Positions 44,984 to 57,211 of a stretch of 64,000 bases of DNA are shown piece after piece. Under the pieces are notes generated by a model. It had not been told where the DNA came from. It ran no database searches and worked only from the letters and a program-made list of their open reading frames with translations. A program made the translations under genes and the position numbers. This stretch comes from Anaerolinea sp. (lineage in GTDB: Bacteria; Chloroflexota; Anaerolineae; Anaerolineales; Anaerolineaceae), in assembly GCA_013824865.1 (NCBI GenBank), contig PNON01000007.1:1-64000 (forward strand), read 5' to 3'. How positions within the stretch are numbered: position 1 is the stretch's first letter; each line of letters starts with the position of its first letter.

Positions 44984-45721
44984 ATGATGCAACCACTGAT
45001 TTACGCTCACCGGGGGGCTTCTGCTTATGCCCCTGAGAATACCATCCCTGCGTTTATCCTGGCTGCAGACCAGGGAGCAGATGGCATCGAGTTGGATGCC
45101 AAATTGACCCGCGATGGCCGGGTGATCGTTTTGCATGATCCAACCCTGGATAGGACAACGAATGGCAGCGGGAATTACAAGAAATATGGATTTGAAGAAT
45201 TGCGAAGGTTGGATGCAGGCGCATGGTTTTCGGATCACTACAGGGGAGAAAAGATTCCCACATTAGAGGATGTATTGGACGGGGTTGGAGATCGCCTGGG
45301 GGTCAACATTGAGCTGACCAATTACACCACGCTTCATGATGACCTGGTGGAACATGTTGTAGAGATACTGAAGGACATTAAGAACACATCCCGGATCATG
45401 TTCTCTTCTTTCAGCACGGGAAACCTACACAAGGCCAAGCAGTTACTCCCTCAGATTCCCTGCGGTTTGCTGGCTTTTCCTGGATGGTCTGGATGGTGGG
45501 CCAGGGAGGTATTGATCCATACTCCTGGTTACTCAGCCCTGCATCCCTTCCATAAGGATATTAATGCCCGTATGGTCGGAAAGCTTCATCAAAGGACACA
45601 CCAGGTGAATGTCTGGACGGTGAACGATCCGGCAGAGATGCGGCGCTTGAAGATGTTGGGAGTGGATATGCTCATGACAGACGACCCGCTGCTGGCGAGA
45701 ACAACCCTGGGGATGGAATAA
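44984..45721 (+). CDS. Glycerophosphodiester phosphodiesterase
   Basis: 245 residues. HRGASAYAPENT, GIELDAKLTRDG and VLHDPTLDRTT carry the active His and metal-binding Glu/Asp of the GDPD family; a C-terminal TVNDPAEMRRL segment closes the barrel. No signal peptide, so it acts in the cytoplasm on glycerophosphodiesters from phospholipid turnover. TGAGG precedes ATG 44984; a GTG at 44969 is also in frame. TAATG links it to the next gene. Confidence 0.92.
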   Translation: MMQPLIYAHRGASAYAPENTIPAFILAADQGADGIELDAKLTRDGRVIVLHDPTLDRTTNGSGNYKKYGFEELRRLDAGAWFSDHYRGEKIPTLEDVLDGVGDRLGVNIELTNYTTLHDDLVEHVVEILKDIKNTSRIMFSSFSTGNLHKAKQLLPQIPCGLLAFPGWSGWWAREVLIHTPGYSALHPFHKDINARMVGKLHQRTHQVNVWTVNDPAEMRRLKMLGVDMLMTDDPLLARTTLGME

Positions 45722-46662
45722 TGATCCCAACACAGTGGATGGAGCAGGCAGCGGAACGAATAGCGCCTTATCTTCTCAAGACGCCTGTGACATACGATCC
45801 TGGCCTGGATATTCACTTCAAGTGGGAGAGCAAACAGGTTACTGGCTCGTTTAAAGCTAGGGGAGCGCTGAACAAAGTGCTTAGCCTGCAGGAATGGGAG
45901 CGGAAACCGGGGTTAGTGGCAGCTTCGGCTGGCAATCATGGCCAGGGGGTGGCGTTAGCTGCTGATATCACTGGATGTAATGCAGTGATATATTTACCAG
46001 AAACCGCCTCAAAAATCAAAGTGGAAGCTATTGTCAAAGCTGGCGCGCAGGTGGAATTTGTTGCGAGTGGATACGAGCAGGCGGAAAAAGCCGCGCAGGT
46101 TTGCAGCCAGGAAACTGGCAGGGTGTGGATCTCTCCTTACAATGACCTGCAAGTCATCTGCGGTCAGGCGGTGATTGGCCTGGAATTGATGGAGCAGTTG
46201 GATATGCGCGAAATTCGCCTGGTAATTGTGCCTATTGGTGGCGGAGGTTTGATTGCCGGGATCGGCGCCGCGATCAAGGAAAAGCATCCAGATATCCGTT
46301 TGATTGGCGTGCAGGCTGAAACATCGCCCTACTTTCACAGCCTGTTCACACGCCACACGCAGGATGGCGTGATTGAATCCCCGGGTCTCGCTGATGGGCT
46401 GGAAGGGAGAGTGGAGGACGACTCCCTAACCATCCCGTTGGTGAACCGGCTGGTGGATGATATTCTGGTGGTTTCGGAAGAAGATATCAAGAGAGCCATG
46501 CGTTATGCATGGATGCATTACGGGGAAATCATCGAGGGCTCAGCGGCAGTGGGGCTGGCTGCCCGGCTCAATGGTAAAATGGAGGCAGCGCCGGCTGTGA
46601 TCATTATTTCCGGTGGAAATATCGTGAAAGAATTACATCAATCGATCGTACTTAACTCATGA
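45721..46662 (+). CDS. PLP-dependent threonine/serine dehydratase-like enzyme
   Basis: 313 residues, fold type II: Lys45 in SFKARGA binds pyridoxal phosphate, SAGNHGQGVA holds the cofactor phosphate or substrate carboxylate, and PIGGGGLIAG is the glycine loop. Lacking a C-terminal ACT domain, it is like catabolic threonine dehydratase or serine racemase. Overlaps the GDPD stop (TAATG) and the next gene by 4 nt. Confidence 0.9.
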   Translation: MIPTQWMEQAAERIAPYLLKTPVTYDPGLDIHFKWESKQVTGSFKARGALNKVLSLQEWERKPGLVAASAGNHGQGVALAADITGCNAVIYLPETASKIKVEAIVKAGAQVEFVASGYEQAEKAAQVCSQETGRVWISPYNDLQVICGQAVIGLELMEQLDMREIRLVIVPIGGGGLIAGIGAAIKEKHPDIRLIGVQAETSPYFHSLFTRHTQDGVIESPGLADGLEGRVEDDSLTIPLVNRLVDDILVVSEEDIKRAMRYAWMHYGEIIEGSAAVGLAARLNGKMEAAPAVIIISGGNIVKELHQSIVLNS

Positions 46663-49469
46663 CGAACCGTAAACCATACCTTCCAGCATTTATCCAAAAA
46701 GCATGCATTTTGTTGCTGCTAATTACGTTGTCGGCGGGATTTCTGCTGCCAATCCAGAGCTGTACTGCTTCAACCGGGAACCAGGTTGAACTTGCCCAGA
46801 AGCGCGCTCAGGATATGCTGGCCCGGATGTCCACCCAAGAAAAAGTCGGGCAATTGTTTCTGGTGACCATGGATGGCATGGAAACTACTGAGGGTTCACA
46901 AATCCGCTCGCTGATCAGCACCTACCATGTTGGCGGGGTCATGTTGCAGCGAGCGAATGATAACTTTACCAATGGCTATACCACCATCCAATCCGCATAT
47001 GATTTGATCTCCAGCCTGCAGCAATCGGAATGGGAAGGTTCGCTGGTTACAAGCAGTGAGGGGGTCACGCCGGTGTATATTCCACTCCTGATCGGCGCTG
47101 CTCAGGAAGGCGATGGAGCACCGTATTCCCAACTGTTATCCGGTTTTACAGACATTCCTAACGAGATGACGCTGGGAGCCGCCTGGAATACTGGTCTGGC
47201 GGAGCAGAACGGACAAATACTGGGGGATGAATTGCAAAAAGTGGGAATCAATTTGCTCATTGGTCCTTCTTTGGATGTACTTGAACTGCCAGGATTGGAG
47301 GGCGGGGAAGACCTTGGCACGCGCACCTTTGGAGGTGATCCATACTGGGTTGGAGAGATGGGCAAAGCTTTCATTAAGGGCATCCATACTGGCAGCGAGA
47401 GCAAGGTTGCTGTCATGGCCAAGCATTTTCCCGGGAGGGGGGGTTCCGACCGGCCCACGGAAGAAGACGTGGCAACGGTGCGCAAATCGCTGGAACAGTT
47501 GAAACAGATCGAATTGGCTCCATTCTTTGCCATTACCAGCATGTCAGACCCACTTGCAGTGACGGATGGACTGTTGGTTTCTCATATCCGCTACCAGGGA
47601 TTCCAAGGCAACATCCGCGTTACCACCAGACCGGTCAGCTTTGATTCCACCGCGCTTTCACAGATACTATCACTGCCTGAATTCACTGGTTGGCGTGATG
47701 CTGGCGGTATCATCCTGAGTGAAGACCTGGGCAGCTCTGCGGTCCGCAAATTCATTGACCCCACTTTACTGAACTTTGATGCCAGGCAAACTGCCCGTAA
47801 TGCCTTGCAGGCCGGGAATGACATCCTGTATGTGGATAATTTTACTGCGTCTGGCGACCCTGATTCATACACTTCCATCGTACGGACTCTCGATTACTTT
47901 ACCCAAAAATATGACGAAGACCCTACATTTGCCCAGCGGGTGGATGCCTCGGTTCTGCGCATTCTCGCTCTGAAATATGAGCTGTATCCATCTTTTAACC
48001 TCTCAGCCATCATTCCGCCAACTGATGAATTGAATGAAATTGGAAAACCCAGCCAGATTATCCTGGATACAGCGCAATCCGCAGCCGCCCTCATTAATCC
48101 CTCCCACGCGGAGCTGCCAAACGTATTGCCGGATCCACCGGATTATACGGACCGGATCGTTTTCCTGATGGATTCCAGTGAATATCAGCAATGCGCCAGT
48201 TGTGCAAAGCAAGTGGACCTGGCTTCAGATTCATTACGAAACGCGGTGCTGCGATTATATGGGTCAGCAGCCAGCGGACAGGTAAATCAGCAGCGGTTGT
48301 CTGCTTTTTCGTTTGAGAATCTGTCCCAATTCCTGGCGGGGACTGCAGTAGATGGGACCCTGGAAGCTGAGATCAAAAAAGCAAACTGGGTGGTGGTCGG
48401 CCTGCAAAAACTGGACCCGAACCGGCCAGCATCTTCAGCTTTTCGGCAGTTATTGGCTGAGCGGCCAGAAATCTTAAGAAATAAGAAGGTAGTGGTATTT
48501 GCGTTCAACGCACCCTATTACCTTGACGCGACCGATATCTCTAATATCACCGCTTATTATGCTTTGTACTCCAAATCCCAGCCTTTCATTGACCTGGCAG
48601 CGCGGATCTTGTTCCAGGAAGTATCTCCACGCAGTGCACCGCCCGTATCCATTGTAGGCGTGGGTTATGATCTGATCACCGCTACGTCGCCTGATCCGGC
48701 ACAGGTGATCCTTCTCCGGTTAGACCTGCCTGAAACACCGGCTACCACGCCGACTGCAGATATTGTCGCTGGCGTCGCCACCATGCCGGTTTACAGCATG
48801 GGAGACAACATCCCATTGCGCACTGGTGTGATTCTGGATCATAATCAACATCCAGTTCCAAATGGGACGCCGGTGCGGTTCATTATCAAGACCGGGGCTG
48901 ATTCCAGTACAACCCAACAATTGGAAGCCACAACTTTAGGCGGCATCGCCCGGGCGGCTTATCGCATTTCGACCAATGGTTTCATCGAAATTCGGGTAGT
49001 CAGCGAACCCGCTGGAACCTCGGAAATCCTGCAACTGGATATTCCGATTGGCGCTGGGGCGGGGATTACCGCAATTGCTCCAACAGCCATACCCAGCGAG
49101 ACACCCGTGCCAAGCGAGACACCCCTGATCACACCCACCATAACGCCATATGATGCTAAAGACAACAGCGGCCAGCCAACCTTCTGGGAATGGCTGTTGG
49201 TAATGCTAATTATCGGCATATCCGCCTCGATGGTTTACAGTCTGGGAAAACGAATTCATTCCATGCGTTGGGGCATTCGCTGGGCGCTATGTGCCATCAT
49301 TGGGGGCGTGGCCAGTTATATATATCTGGCTGTTGGTATGCCCGGTGGGGCAGCCTGGTTGAAACTGACAGGCACCACAGGAATGCTTGTGGTGGTAATC
49401 CTGTGCATGTGTTTGGGATTTGCTGTTGGGATCCTTTGGCATGCCATTCATGGCCGACCAGGAAACTGA
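46659..49469 (+). CDS. GH3-like (NagZ-type) envelope protein with altered catalytic residues
   Basis: 936 residues: signal peptide 12-35 (LPIQSC, possible lipobox), a GH3 barrel (about 50-400), a second alpha/beta domain (400-690), an Ig-like domain (about 700-820), a Thr/Pro linker, and three membrane helices at the C-terminus (about 846-930). The barrel has KHFPGRGG (255-262), like the NagZ KHFPGHGD motif, but His is Arg and the acid/base Asp-His pair is replaced by SDRPTEED. The nucleophile position reads LSEDL (353-357) rather than SDDL. So activity on N-acetylglucosaminides is doubtful. Ends 6 nt from the stop of the kinase gene. Confidence 0.82.
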   Translation: MTNRKPYLPAFIQKACILLLLITLSAGFLLPIQSCTASTGNQVELAQKRAQDMLARMSTQEKVGQLFLVTMDGMETTEGSQIRSLISTYHVGGVMLQRANDNFTNGYTTIQSAYDLISSLQQSEWEGSLVTSSEGVTPVYIPLLIGAAQEGDGAPYSQLLSGFTDIPNEMTLGAAWNTGLAEQNGQILGDELQKVGINLLIGPSLDVLELPGLEGGEDLGTRTFGGDPYWVGEMGKAFIKGIHTGSESKVAVMAKHFPGRGGSDRPTEEDVATVRKSLEQLKQIELAPFFAITSMSDPLAVTDGLLVSHIRYQGFQGNIRVTTRPVSFDSTALSQILSLPEFTGWRDAGGIILSEDLGSSAVRKFIDPTLLNFDARQTARNALQAGNDILYVDNFTASGDPDSYTSIVRTLDYFTQKYDEDPTFAQRVDASVLRILALKYELYPSFNLSAIIPPTDELNEIGKPSQIILDTAQSAAALINPSHAELPNVLPDPPDYTDRIVFLMDSSEYQQCASCAKQVDLASDSLRNAVLRLYGSAASGQVNQQRLSAFSFENLSQFLAGTAVDGTLEAEIKKANWVVVGLQKLDPNRPASSAFRQLLAERPEILRNKKVVVFAFNAPYYLDATDISNITAYYALYSKSQPFIDLAARILFQEVSPRSAPPVSIVGVGYDLITATSPDPAQVILLRLDLPETPATTPTADIVAGVATMPVYSMGDNIPLRTGVILDHNQHPVPNGTPVRFIIKTGADSSTTQQLEATTLGGIARAAYRISTNGFIEIRVVSEPAGTSEILQLDIPIGAGAGITAIAPTAIPSETPVPSETPLITPTITPYDAKDNSGQPTFWEWLLVMLIIGISASMVYSLGKRIHSMRWGIRWALCAIIGGVASYIYLAVGMPGGAAWLKLTGTTGMLVVVILCMCLGFAVGILWHAIHGRPGN

Positions 49470-49475
49470 TACCCT

Positions 49476-50465
49476 CTATCTAACCAGGGTAATGATCAAA
49501 CTTAAGCCAATCAGGATGGCTGACGATATAGCCAGGTATCTTTCCGGCCGGGCGTTGAGGTAGTTGCGGATGCGTATGGTAGGGCGGCTGAATTGCGTGC
49601 GGGTGGTGGGGATGTAATCTCCCAAAAGGGACTCGCGGAACTCCTCCACGGTTTGCGGACGTTCGTCCGGGTGCAGCCCCATGGCCCACAGGATGGCGCG
49701 TTCGGTACGCAGGCTTATGGACTGGTTTATCTGACGGGGCAGGACCATAATTTCCGGATGTAAAAACCTTTCGCGGGCATCGACAGGCTGCTGATTGGTC
49801 AGAATATGATAAAGGGTAGCGCCGAAGGAATAGATATCCGACCGGGCATCGGTGTGGCCGCTATCGCCGCCATATTGTTCCAAGGGGGTGTACAAGGCGG
49901 TGCCGCGGCCCTGCAGGATGGTGATGGTGATTTCTCCAGGGGCAGCCAGCTTGACCAGCCCGAAATCCACCAGTTTCAGCAGGTTGGTGGGGGTGACTTT
50001 CAAGTTCCCAGGTTTGATATCCCGGTGTAAAATGGCAGGTTCCTGTCCATGCAGGTATATCAACGCGTCTGCCAGTTGACTGGCCCAATCCAGCACATCT
50101 TTTTCGGGTAGAAAAGTATCGGTCTTGCGTGCTTCCAGCATCAATGTGCGCAAGTCTTTACCGGGGACATAATCCATCACCAAGTAATCTCGCGGGCCGA
50201 TGGAAAAGTAATCTGATACTTTGGGCAGATTGGGGTGATCCAACCGGGCGAGGACAGTCGCTTCCCGTTGGAACTGGTCGCGCGCCTGGCGGATCATCTC
50301 CGCTGGCAGGGTTTTATCATGTTCCACTTCTTTCACGGCGCACTGGCGGCCTTCCAGGCGCAGGTCATCCGCCAGGTAGATGCTGCCCATTCCACCCTGG
50401 CCAATGATCTTGAATATCTTATAACGCGCCCGCAGTACTTCACCGGTTTTAAGCGATGCTGGCAT
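49476..50465 (-). CDS. Membrane-anchored Ser/Thr protein kinase (PknB-like)
   Basis: 329 residues: glycine loop GQGGMGSIY, Lys45 (AVK), HRDIKPGN (147-154), DFG (167-169), TxxYxxxEQY activation-segment region and an arginine in DERP. C-terminal single membrane helix at about 307-326 with almost nothing outside, so it lacks PASTA repeats. AAAGGG precedes the start. Divergent from an FHA-domain regulator, a likely partner that binds phosphothreonine. Confidence 0.93.
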   Translation of the reverse strand: MPASLKTGEVLRARYKIFKIIGQGGMGSIYLADDLRLEGRQCAVKEVEHDKTLPAEMIRQARDQFQREATVLARLDHPNLPKVSDYFSIGPRDYLVMDYVPGKDLRTLMLEARKTDTFLPEKDVLDWASQLADALIYLHGQEPAILHRDIKPGNLKVTPTNLLKLVDFGLVKLAAPGEITITILQGRGTALYTPLEQYGGDSGHTDARSDIYSFGATLYHILTNQQPVDARERFLHPEIMVLPRQINQSISLRTERAILWAMGLHPDERPQTVEEFRESLLGDYIPTTRTQFSRPTIRIRNYLNARPERYLAISSAILIGLSLIITLVR

Positions 50466-50593
50466 AAACCCTTTCCATCTATTTCGTTATTCTTATCTCT
50501 TTGAACCTTGAAATTCTTGTCATTCTGGAGTTTCTGATATATTATACCTTATGGCGGTTTTAATGATTTTCACCTGCAGGCGGAGGGATGGGT

Positions 50594-51262
50594 ATGTCTC
50601 AAAGGAGTGAGGAAGTTCCGGTTGTCATTGGTCAGGGCGGACCCTTGAATGGGGTGCGCTGGCAGATCAATAAAAGTTTAGTGGTCGGGCGGGATACCAC
50701 CTGTGACATCGTGATCCCAGACCGCCAGATTTCACGCTTCCACGCCAATATCTCACCCTCCAAGCAGGGAACAATACTGACAGACCTGGGCAGTAAAAAT
50801 GGCACCTATATCAATGGACAGAAAGTGGATACTGCCAGCCTGCTACAGGATGGGGATGTGGTTCAGGTCGCGCTTTTCCAGCATTTTGTGTATCTAAGCT
50901 CCGAAGCGACCGTCCCTTTGGATGCTGGTTTGCTGCCAAGTGAGAGGCAGCGTAATAACCGTTTATTTTTTGATCAACGCTCACGGCGGGTGTGGATTGG
51001 TCAAGCAGAAGTGCTGCCACCACTCTCCGCGGCGCAACTGAGAATGCTGCAGCTACTATTCGACCGGGAAGGGGAAGTGGTCTCCCGTGACGAGTTGATC
51101 ATAGCGGTGTGGGGGGAGGACGAATCGGTGGGCGTTTCAGACCAGGCTTTTGACGCGCTGGTGCGCCGCCTGCGCAAGCGTATAAACGATATCGATGCCG
51201 GGCACAACTACATCACCACCGTGCGCGGGTACGGGGTTAAGTTTGAAAACCGGACGGGATAA
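50594..51262 (+). CDS. FHA-domain winged-helix transcription factor
   Basis: 222 residues: FHA domain (about 20-100) with VGRDTTCDIVI, SRFH (47-50) and SKNGTYING, which binds phosphothreonine, followed by an OmpR-type winged helix (about 125-220) with LSAAQLRMLQLLFDREGEV and TVRGYGVKF. It has no receiver domain, so phosphorylation-dependent binding rather than phosphotransfer should control it. GGCGGAGGG precedes ATG 50594; an ATG at 50588 overlaps it. The divergent kinase gene is the obvious partner. Confidence 0.93.
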   Translation: MSQRSEEVPVVIGQGGPLNGVRWQINKSLVVGRDTTCDIVIPDRQISRFHANISPSKQGTILTDLGSKNGTYINGQKVDTASLLQDGDVVQVALFQHFVYLSSEATVPLDAGLLPSERQRNNRLFFDQRSRRVWIGQAEVLPPLSAAQLRMLQLLFDREGEVVSRDELIIAVWGEDESVGVSDQAFDALVRRLRKRINDIDAGHNYITTVRGYGVKFENRTG

Positions 51263-51292
51263 CTTTCTCTTGATTATTAACTGAAAATCGTT

Positions 51293-54242
<2,950 letters not shown>

Positions 54243-54252
54243 ACAATACTTG

Positions 54253-54283
54253 ATTTTACCATAAGGGGGAATCAGAGTAAAAT
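54253..54283. promoter_or_regulatory. Overlapping divergent promoters
   Basis: Plus strand: TTTACC (54255-54260), 17-nt spacer, TAAAAT (54278-54283), then 6 nt to ATG 54290. Minus strand: TTTACT (54281-54276), 17-nt spacer, TAAAAT (54258-54253), then 10 nt to ATG 54242. Each -10 overlaps the other promoter's -35, so the two cannot be used at once. Confidence 0.75.
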
Positions 54284-54289
54284 CATCGC

Positions 54290-55102
54290 ATGGAGAAGCG
54301 CGGCTGTCTGCCAGACCCCGATCAGCTCAGCATGGTGACTGGCATCATCCTCATTGCCTACGCTGTTTCCCAGTATCTGGTGGTGCCAGTTAACACGATT
54401 GGGCTGCAATTACCGGGATTATACATTCCCATCGATTTCCAATTTAAAAATCTAGTCTCCATCACCGTGGCTATCCTGGCTGCAGCCGGCATGGATTGGA
54501 TCATCTCAAGCCATCCGGAAAAACAGGCAGGCGGAGGTATGCAGCACTGGTTACTACCCGCCCTCTCGGCCTGGGTGATTGGCATCCCTTTGTATTCAAT
54601 TCCTGCCGGGATAGCCTGGTGGGGTGTCTTTATCTTCGGTGGTCTGCTGATGCTGGTGGTGATCACATCGGAATTCATCACGGTGGATCCAAATGACAAC
54701 CGCAGCACGCTGGCAGGGATTGGTCTTTCTGCTTTATCGCTAGTTCTCTTTCTGATACTGGCTACCAGCATTCGCGCTTCCGGGGTAAGGCTTTACATCA
54801 TGGCCACCGCCATTGGACTGGGCAGCGTGCTGGTTTGCCTGAGGGTATTCTACCTGCGGTCCGGCTACCAATGGCGCTATGCCTGGAGCATCGGTATCAG
54901 CTTGTTGATGGTGCAAATTGCCACTGGGTTTCACTACCTGCCGCTTTCATCCGTACAATTTGGGTTGCTATTGGTTGGCTTGTTATATGGGCTGCTAGCG
55001 ATATCAGAGAGCATTCTCCAGGGTCACTTTGCTCGAAGAGATCTGATTGAACCGGGTATCGTTATTCTTCTAACCGCCATTATGGCTCTCCTGCTCGGAT
55101 AA
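54290..55102 (+). CDS. Polytopic membrane protein of unknown function
   Basis: 270 residues, about eight to nine hydrophobic helices with very short loops; PVNTIGLQLPGLYIP after helix 1 and a long LGSVLVCLRVFYLRSG loop. I cannot assign a family. No ribosome site: TAAAAT is 6 nt before ATG, so the message is likely leaderless. First gene of a unit with the JAMM protease and plsY. Confidence 0.75.
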   Translation: MEKRGCLPDPDQLSMVTGIILIAYAVSQYLVVPVNTIGLQLPGLYIPIDFQFKNLVSITVAILAAAGMDWIISSHPEKQAGGGMQHWLLPALSAWVIGIPLYSIPAGIAWWGVFIFGGLLMLVVITSEFITVDPNDNRSTLAGIGLSALSLVLFLILATSIRASGVRLYIMATAIGLGSVLVCLRVFYLRSGYQWRYAWSIGISLLMVQIATGFHYLPLSSVQFGLLLVGLLYGLLAISESILQGHFARRDLIEPGIVILLTAIMALLLG

Positions 55103-55113
55103 GGTAAAACGCT

Positions 55114-55533
55114 GTGAAGATTATCATCCCTTCCGGGATTTATAAGGCGATGCTGGCACAGGTGGAGGCTGCATATCCTGAAGAAGCTTGTGGCTTGCTG
55201 AGCGGCAAGGGGGGCAAGGTCAAGTTCCATTTCCCTGTGACCAATACCCTGCACAGTAAAAAGAGATTTAATATGGAGGGGAAAGAAATGATTGCTGTTT
55301 TTGAATGGATGGAAGCCAGGTCTCAGGAGCTGACAGCTATCTACCACAGTCATCCAGGCGGGAAGCCGGAACTGTCAAGAACAGACCTTGCGGATGATCA
55401 CTATCCGGAGGTGGTTAAGATTATAATTGCTGGGCAGCCAGGTGCCTGGCAGGTCAGCGCTTTTCACATCATATCCAGCAGCGAAATCTTGCCGGTTGAA
55501 ATACACCAGGATCTGGCAACTAAATATATATAA
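55114..55533 (+). CDS. JAMM/MPN+ metalloprotease-like protein
   Basis: 139 residues, GTG start. EEACG (Glu near 23-24) and HSHPGGKPELSRTD with His78, His80, Ser88 and Asp91 complete the zinc JAMM motif E-x(n)-HxH-x7-S-x2-D. Prokaryotic JAMM enzymes cut isopeptide or thiocarboxylate-linked proteins (ubiquitin-like or cysteine synthesis carriers). No ubiquitin-like protein or ThiF/E1 gene is visible nearby. It follows the membrane protein gene by 11 nt. Confidence 0.9.
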   Translation: MKIIIPSGIYKAMLAQVEAAYPEEACGLLSGKGGKVKFHFPVTNTLHSKKRFNMEGKEMIAVFEWMEARSQELTAIYHSHPGGKPELSRTDLADDHYPEVVKIIIAGQPGAWQVSAFHIISSSEILPVEIHQDLATKYI

Positions 55534-55563
55534 AAGTGTTATTGCTTTTGTTAGGAATCACAA

Positions 55564-56253
55564 ATGAATTATATAAACTTGCTTACAGTATTATTTTGTG
55601 CCTACCTCATCGGGTCAATCCCATTCGGGTTGATTATCGTTAAGATCTTAAAAGGGCATGATATCCGCACAATACAAAGCGGCCGCACCGGGGGAACCAA
55701 TGTCGGCCGGGCTGCGGGTTTCGGGGCTGGTGCCCTGACCGGGGTGTTGGATTTTTTCAAAGCGGTCATCGCGGTGATGATTGCCCAGGAGCTGATACCA
55801 GATGGGAGCTGGAGACCATGGGTGATAGGTGCATCCGGGCTGCTGGTGATTCTTGGTCACAATTACTCCGTTTTTCTTATGGAACGGCTATCACCGGGAA
55901 AATTTCGCTTACGAGGTGGGGCTGGAGGAGCTGCATGCCTGGGAGGATCGGTGGCTATGTACCCGCCGGCATTGTTGATCCTTTTGCCGGCAGTGCTGCT
56001 GGTTTTACTGGGGGTGGGGTATGCCTCGCTCGCCACATTATCTATTGCATTCATCGCATTCATCATCTTTACCATCCGGGCCATCTACTATGGCGCTTCC
56101 TGGGCGTATGCGATTTACGCACTGCTAGCTCAGGTACTGCTGGTGATCGCCCTAATTCCCAATATTAAGCGGCTTATCCAGGGGAATGAGCGGGTGGTTG
56201 GCATCCGCACCTGGATCAAAGCGAAGCAAGATTCAAAAAACAATCCAGATTAA
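55564..56253 (+). CDS. plsY: Glycerol-3-phosphate acyltransferase PlsY
   Basis: 229 residues and about five to six helices. Motif 1 GSIPFG, then GHDIRTIQSGRTGGTNVGR (normally GSGNxGxTNxxR; Asn is here Thr-Gly), and GHNYSVFL. PlsY uses acyl-phosphate to acylate glycerol 3-phosphate at the inner membrane, the first step of phospholipid synthesis. Its stop overlaps the MBL gene's stop by 4 nt (convergent). Confidence 0.93.
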   Translation: MNYINLLTVLFCAYLIGSIPFGLIIVKILKGHDIRTIQSGRTGGTNVGRAAGFGAGALTGVLDFFKAVIAVMIAQELIPDGSWRPWVIGASGLLVILGHNYSVFLMERLSPGKFRLRGGAGGAACLGGSVAMYPPALLILLPAVLLVLLGVGYASLATLSIAFIAFIIFTIRAIYYGASWAYAIYALLAQVLLVIALIPNIKRLIQGNERVVGIRTWIKAKQDSKNNPD

Positions 56254-57107
56254 ATGGTTTTATCATCAGGAATGTTTTCCTGTTCGGTAAATAACTGATA
56301 GAGATAATGTAAATTTCGCTTGTGCAGGTCTGAAGCCAGTCCACCCAGGTGAACGCGGCTCTTCCCACAGGATTCGATATCCACCTCTGCTAAATACTCC
56401 CGGGGGTCGCGCTTCTTCATAGCGGTTTTAACCGCTTTGCGAATGGCACTCAGATAATTCAGGTTGTCTTTGCAGGCATCTTCGATCTCACCGCGCAGGA
56501 TGATATCCCCATGTCCCTGTACAATGTTTTCCAACCCCATTTTGGAGATATCCTTAAGGGCGTTGACCATCTGGTCTATATTGCCGCCGACAATAAAGGG
56601 CAACGGCATGAAAGTATCACTGGCAAATAGGATGCGGTCTTCTTCCACCAGCACGCTAATACCATCCTCGCTATGGCCAGGCATCGGGCTGAGAATCAGA
56701 TTCTTTTTTCCCACCCGCAACGACAAGTAGCCTGAATCGAAAGTCAGGTGCGGGGAAACGATTTTGACCTGGCGCAAAGACTGGTTGGTTTTTTTTGCCT
56801 GCTCCAGGGCAGCAATACCTTTTTCTAATAATAATTTCCGACAAAGTTCATGGCCGATGATGGTGGAGCCCGGGAAAAAGCTGCTGCCCCAGCTGTGATC
56901 AGCATGGTGGTGGGTGTTGATCACATAGCGGACAGGAACATTGAGTTCGCGTTCAATATAATCACGCATTTCCAGTGTTTCTTCTGGCAAAGCCAGGGTA
57001 TCGATCAACACTGCCCATTGTGGACCAACAACAACACCTGCGGTGACCTGCGCATAGATTTCACTCTGAAACCAGTAAACATTTTCCGAAACGCGTTCTC
57101 TTTGCAT
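56250..57107 (-). CDS. Metallo-beta-lactamase-fold hydrolase
   Basis: 285 residues: THHHADH (65-71), SPMPGHSEDGISVL and VQGHGD supply the His/Asp metal ligands. Probably a cytosolic hydrolase similar to glyoxalase-II-like or quorum-quenching families; substrate unknown. AGGCAGG lies near ATG 57107. The frame extends 19 codons further upstream but this part is unlike the family. Confidence 0.88.
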   Translation of the reverse strand: MQRERVSENVYWFQSEIYAQVTAGVVVGPQWAVLIDTLALPEETLEMRDYIERELNVPVRYVINTHHHADHSWGSSFFPGSTIIGHELCRKLLLEKGIAALEQAKKTNQSLRQVKIVSPHLTFDSGYLSLRVGKKNLILSPMPGHSEDGISVLVEEDRILFASDTFMPLPFIVGGNIDQMVNALKDISKMGLENIVQGHGDIILRGEIEDACKDNLNYLSAIRKAVKTAMKKRDPREYLAEVDIESCGKSRVHLGGLASDLHKRNLHYLYQLFTEQENIPDDKTI

Positions 57108-57211
57108 ACGACCTGCCTGATAATAAGATGCACTTAAAATAGCATAATTAAGCATTAATGTCAAAAAATGAACGGGAAAGGTTACAGTTCCAAATTAGTA
57201 GGCGCTAAAAA

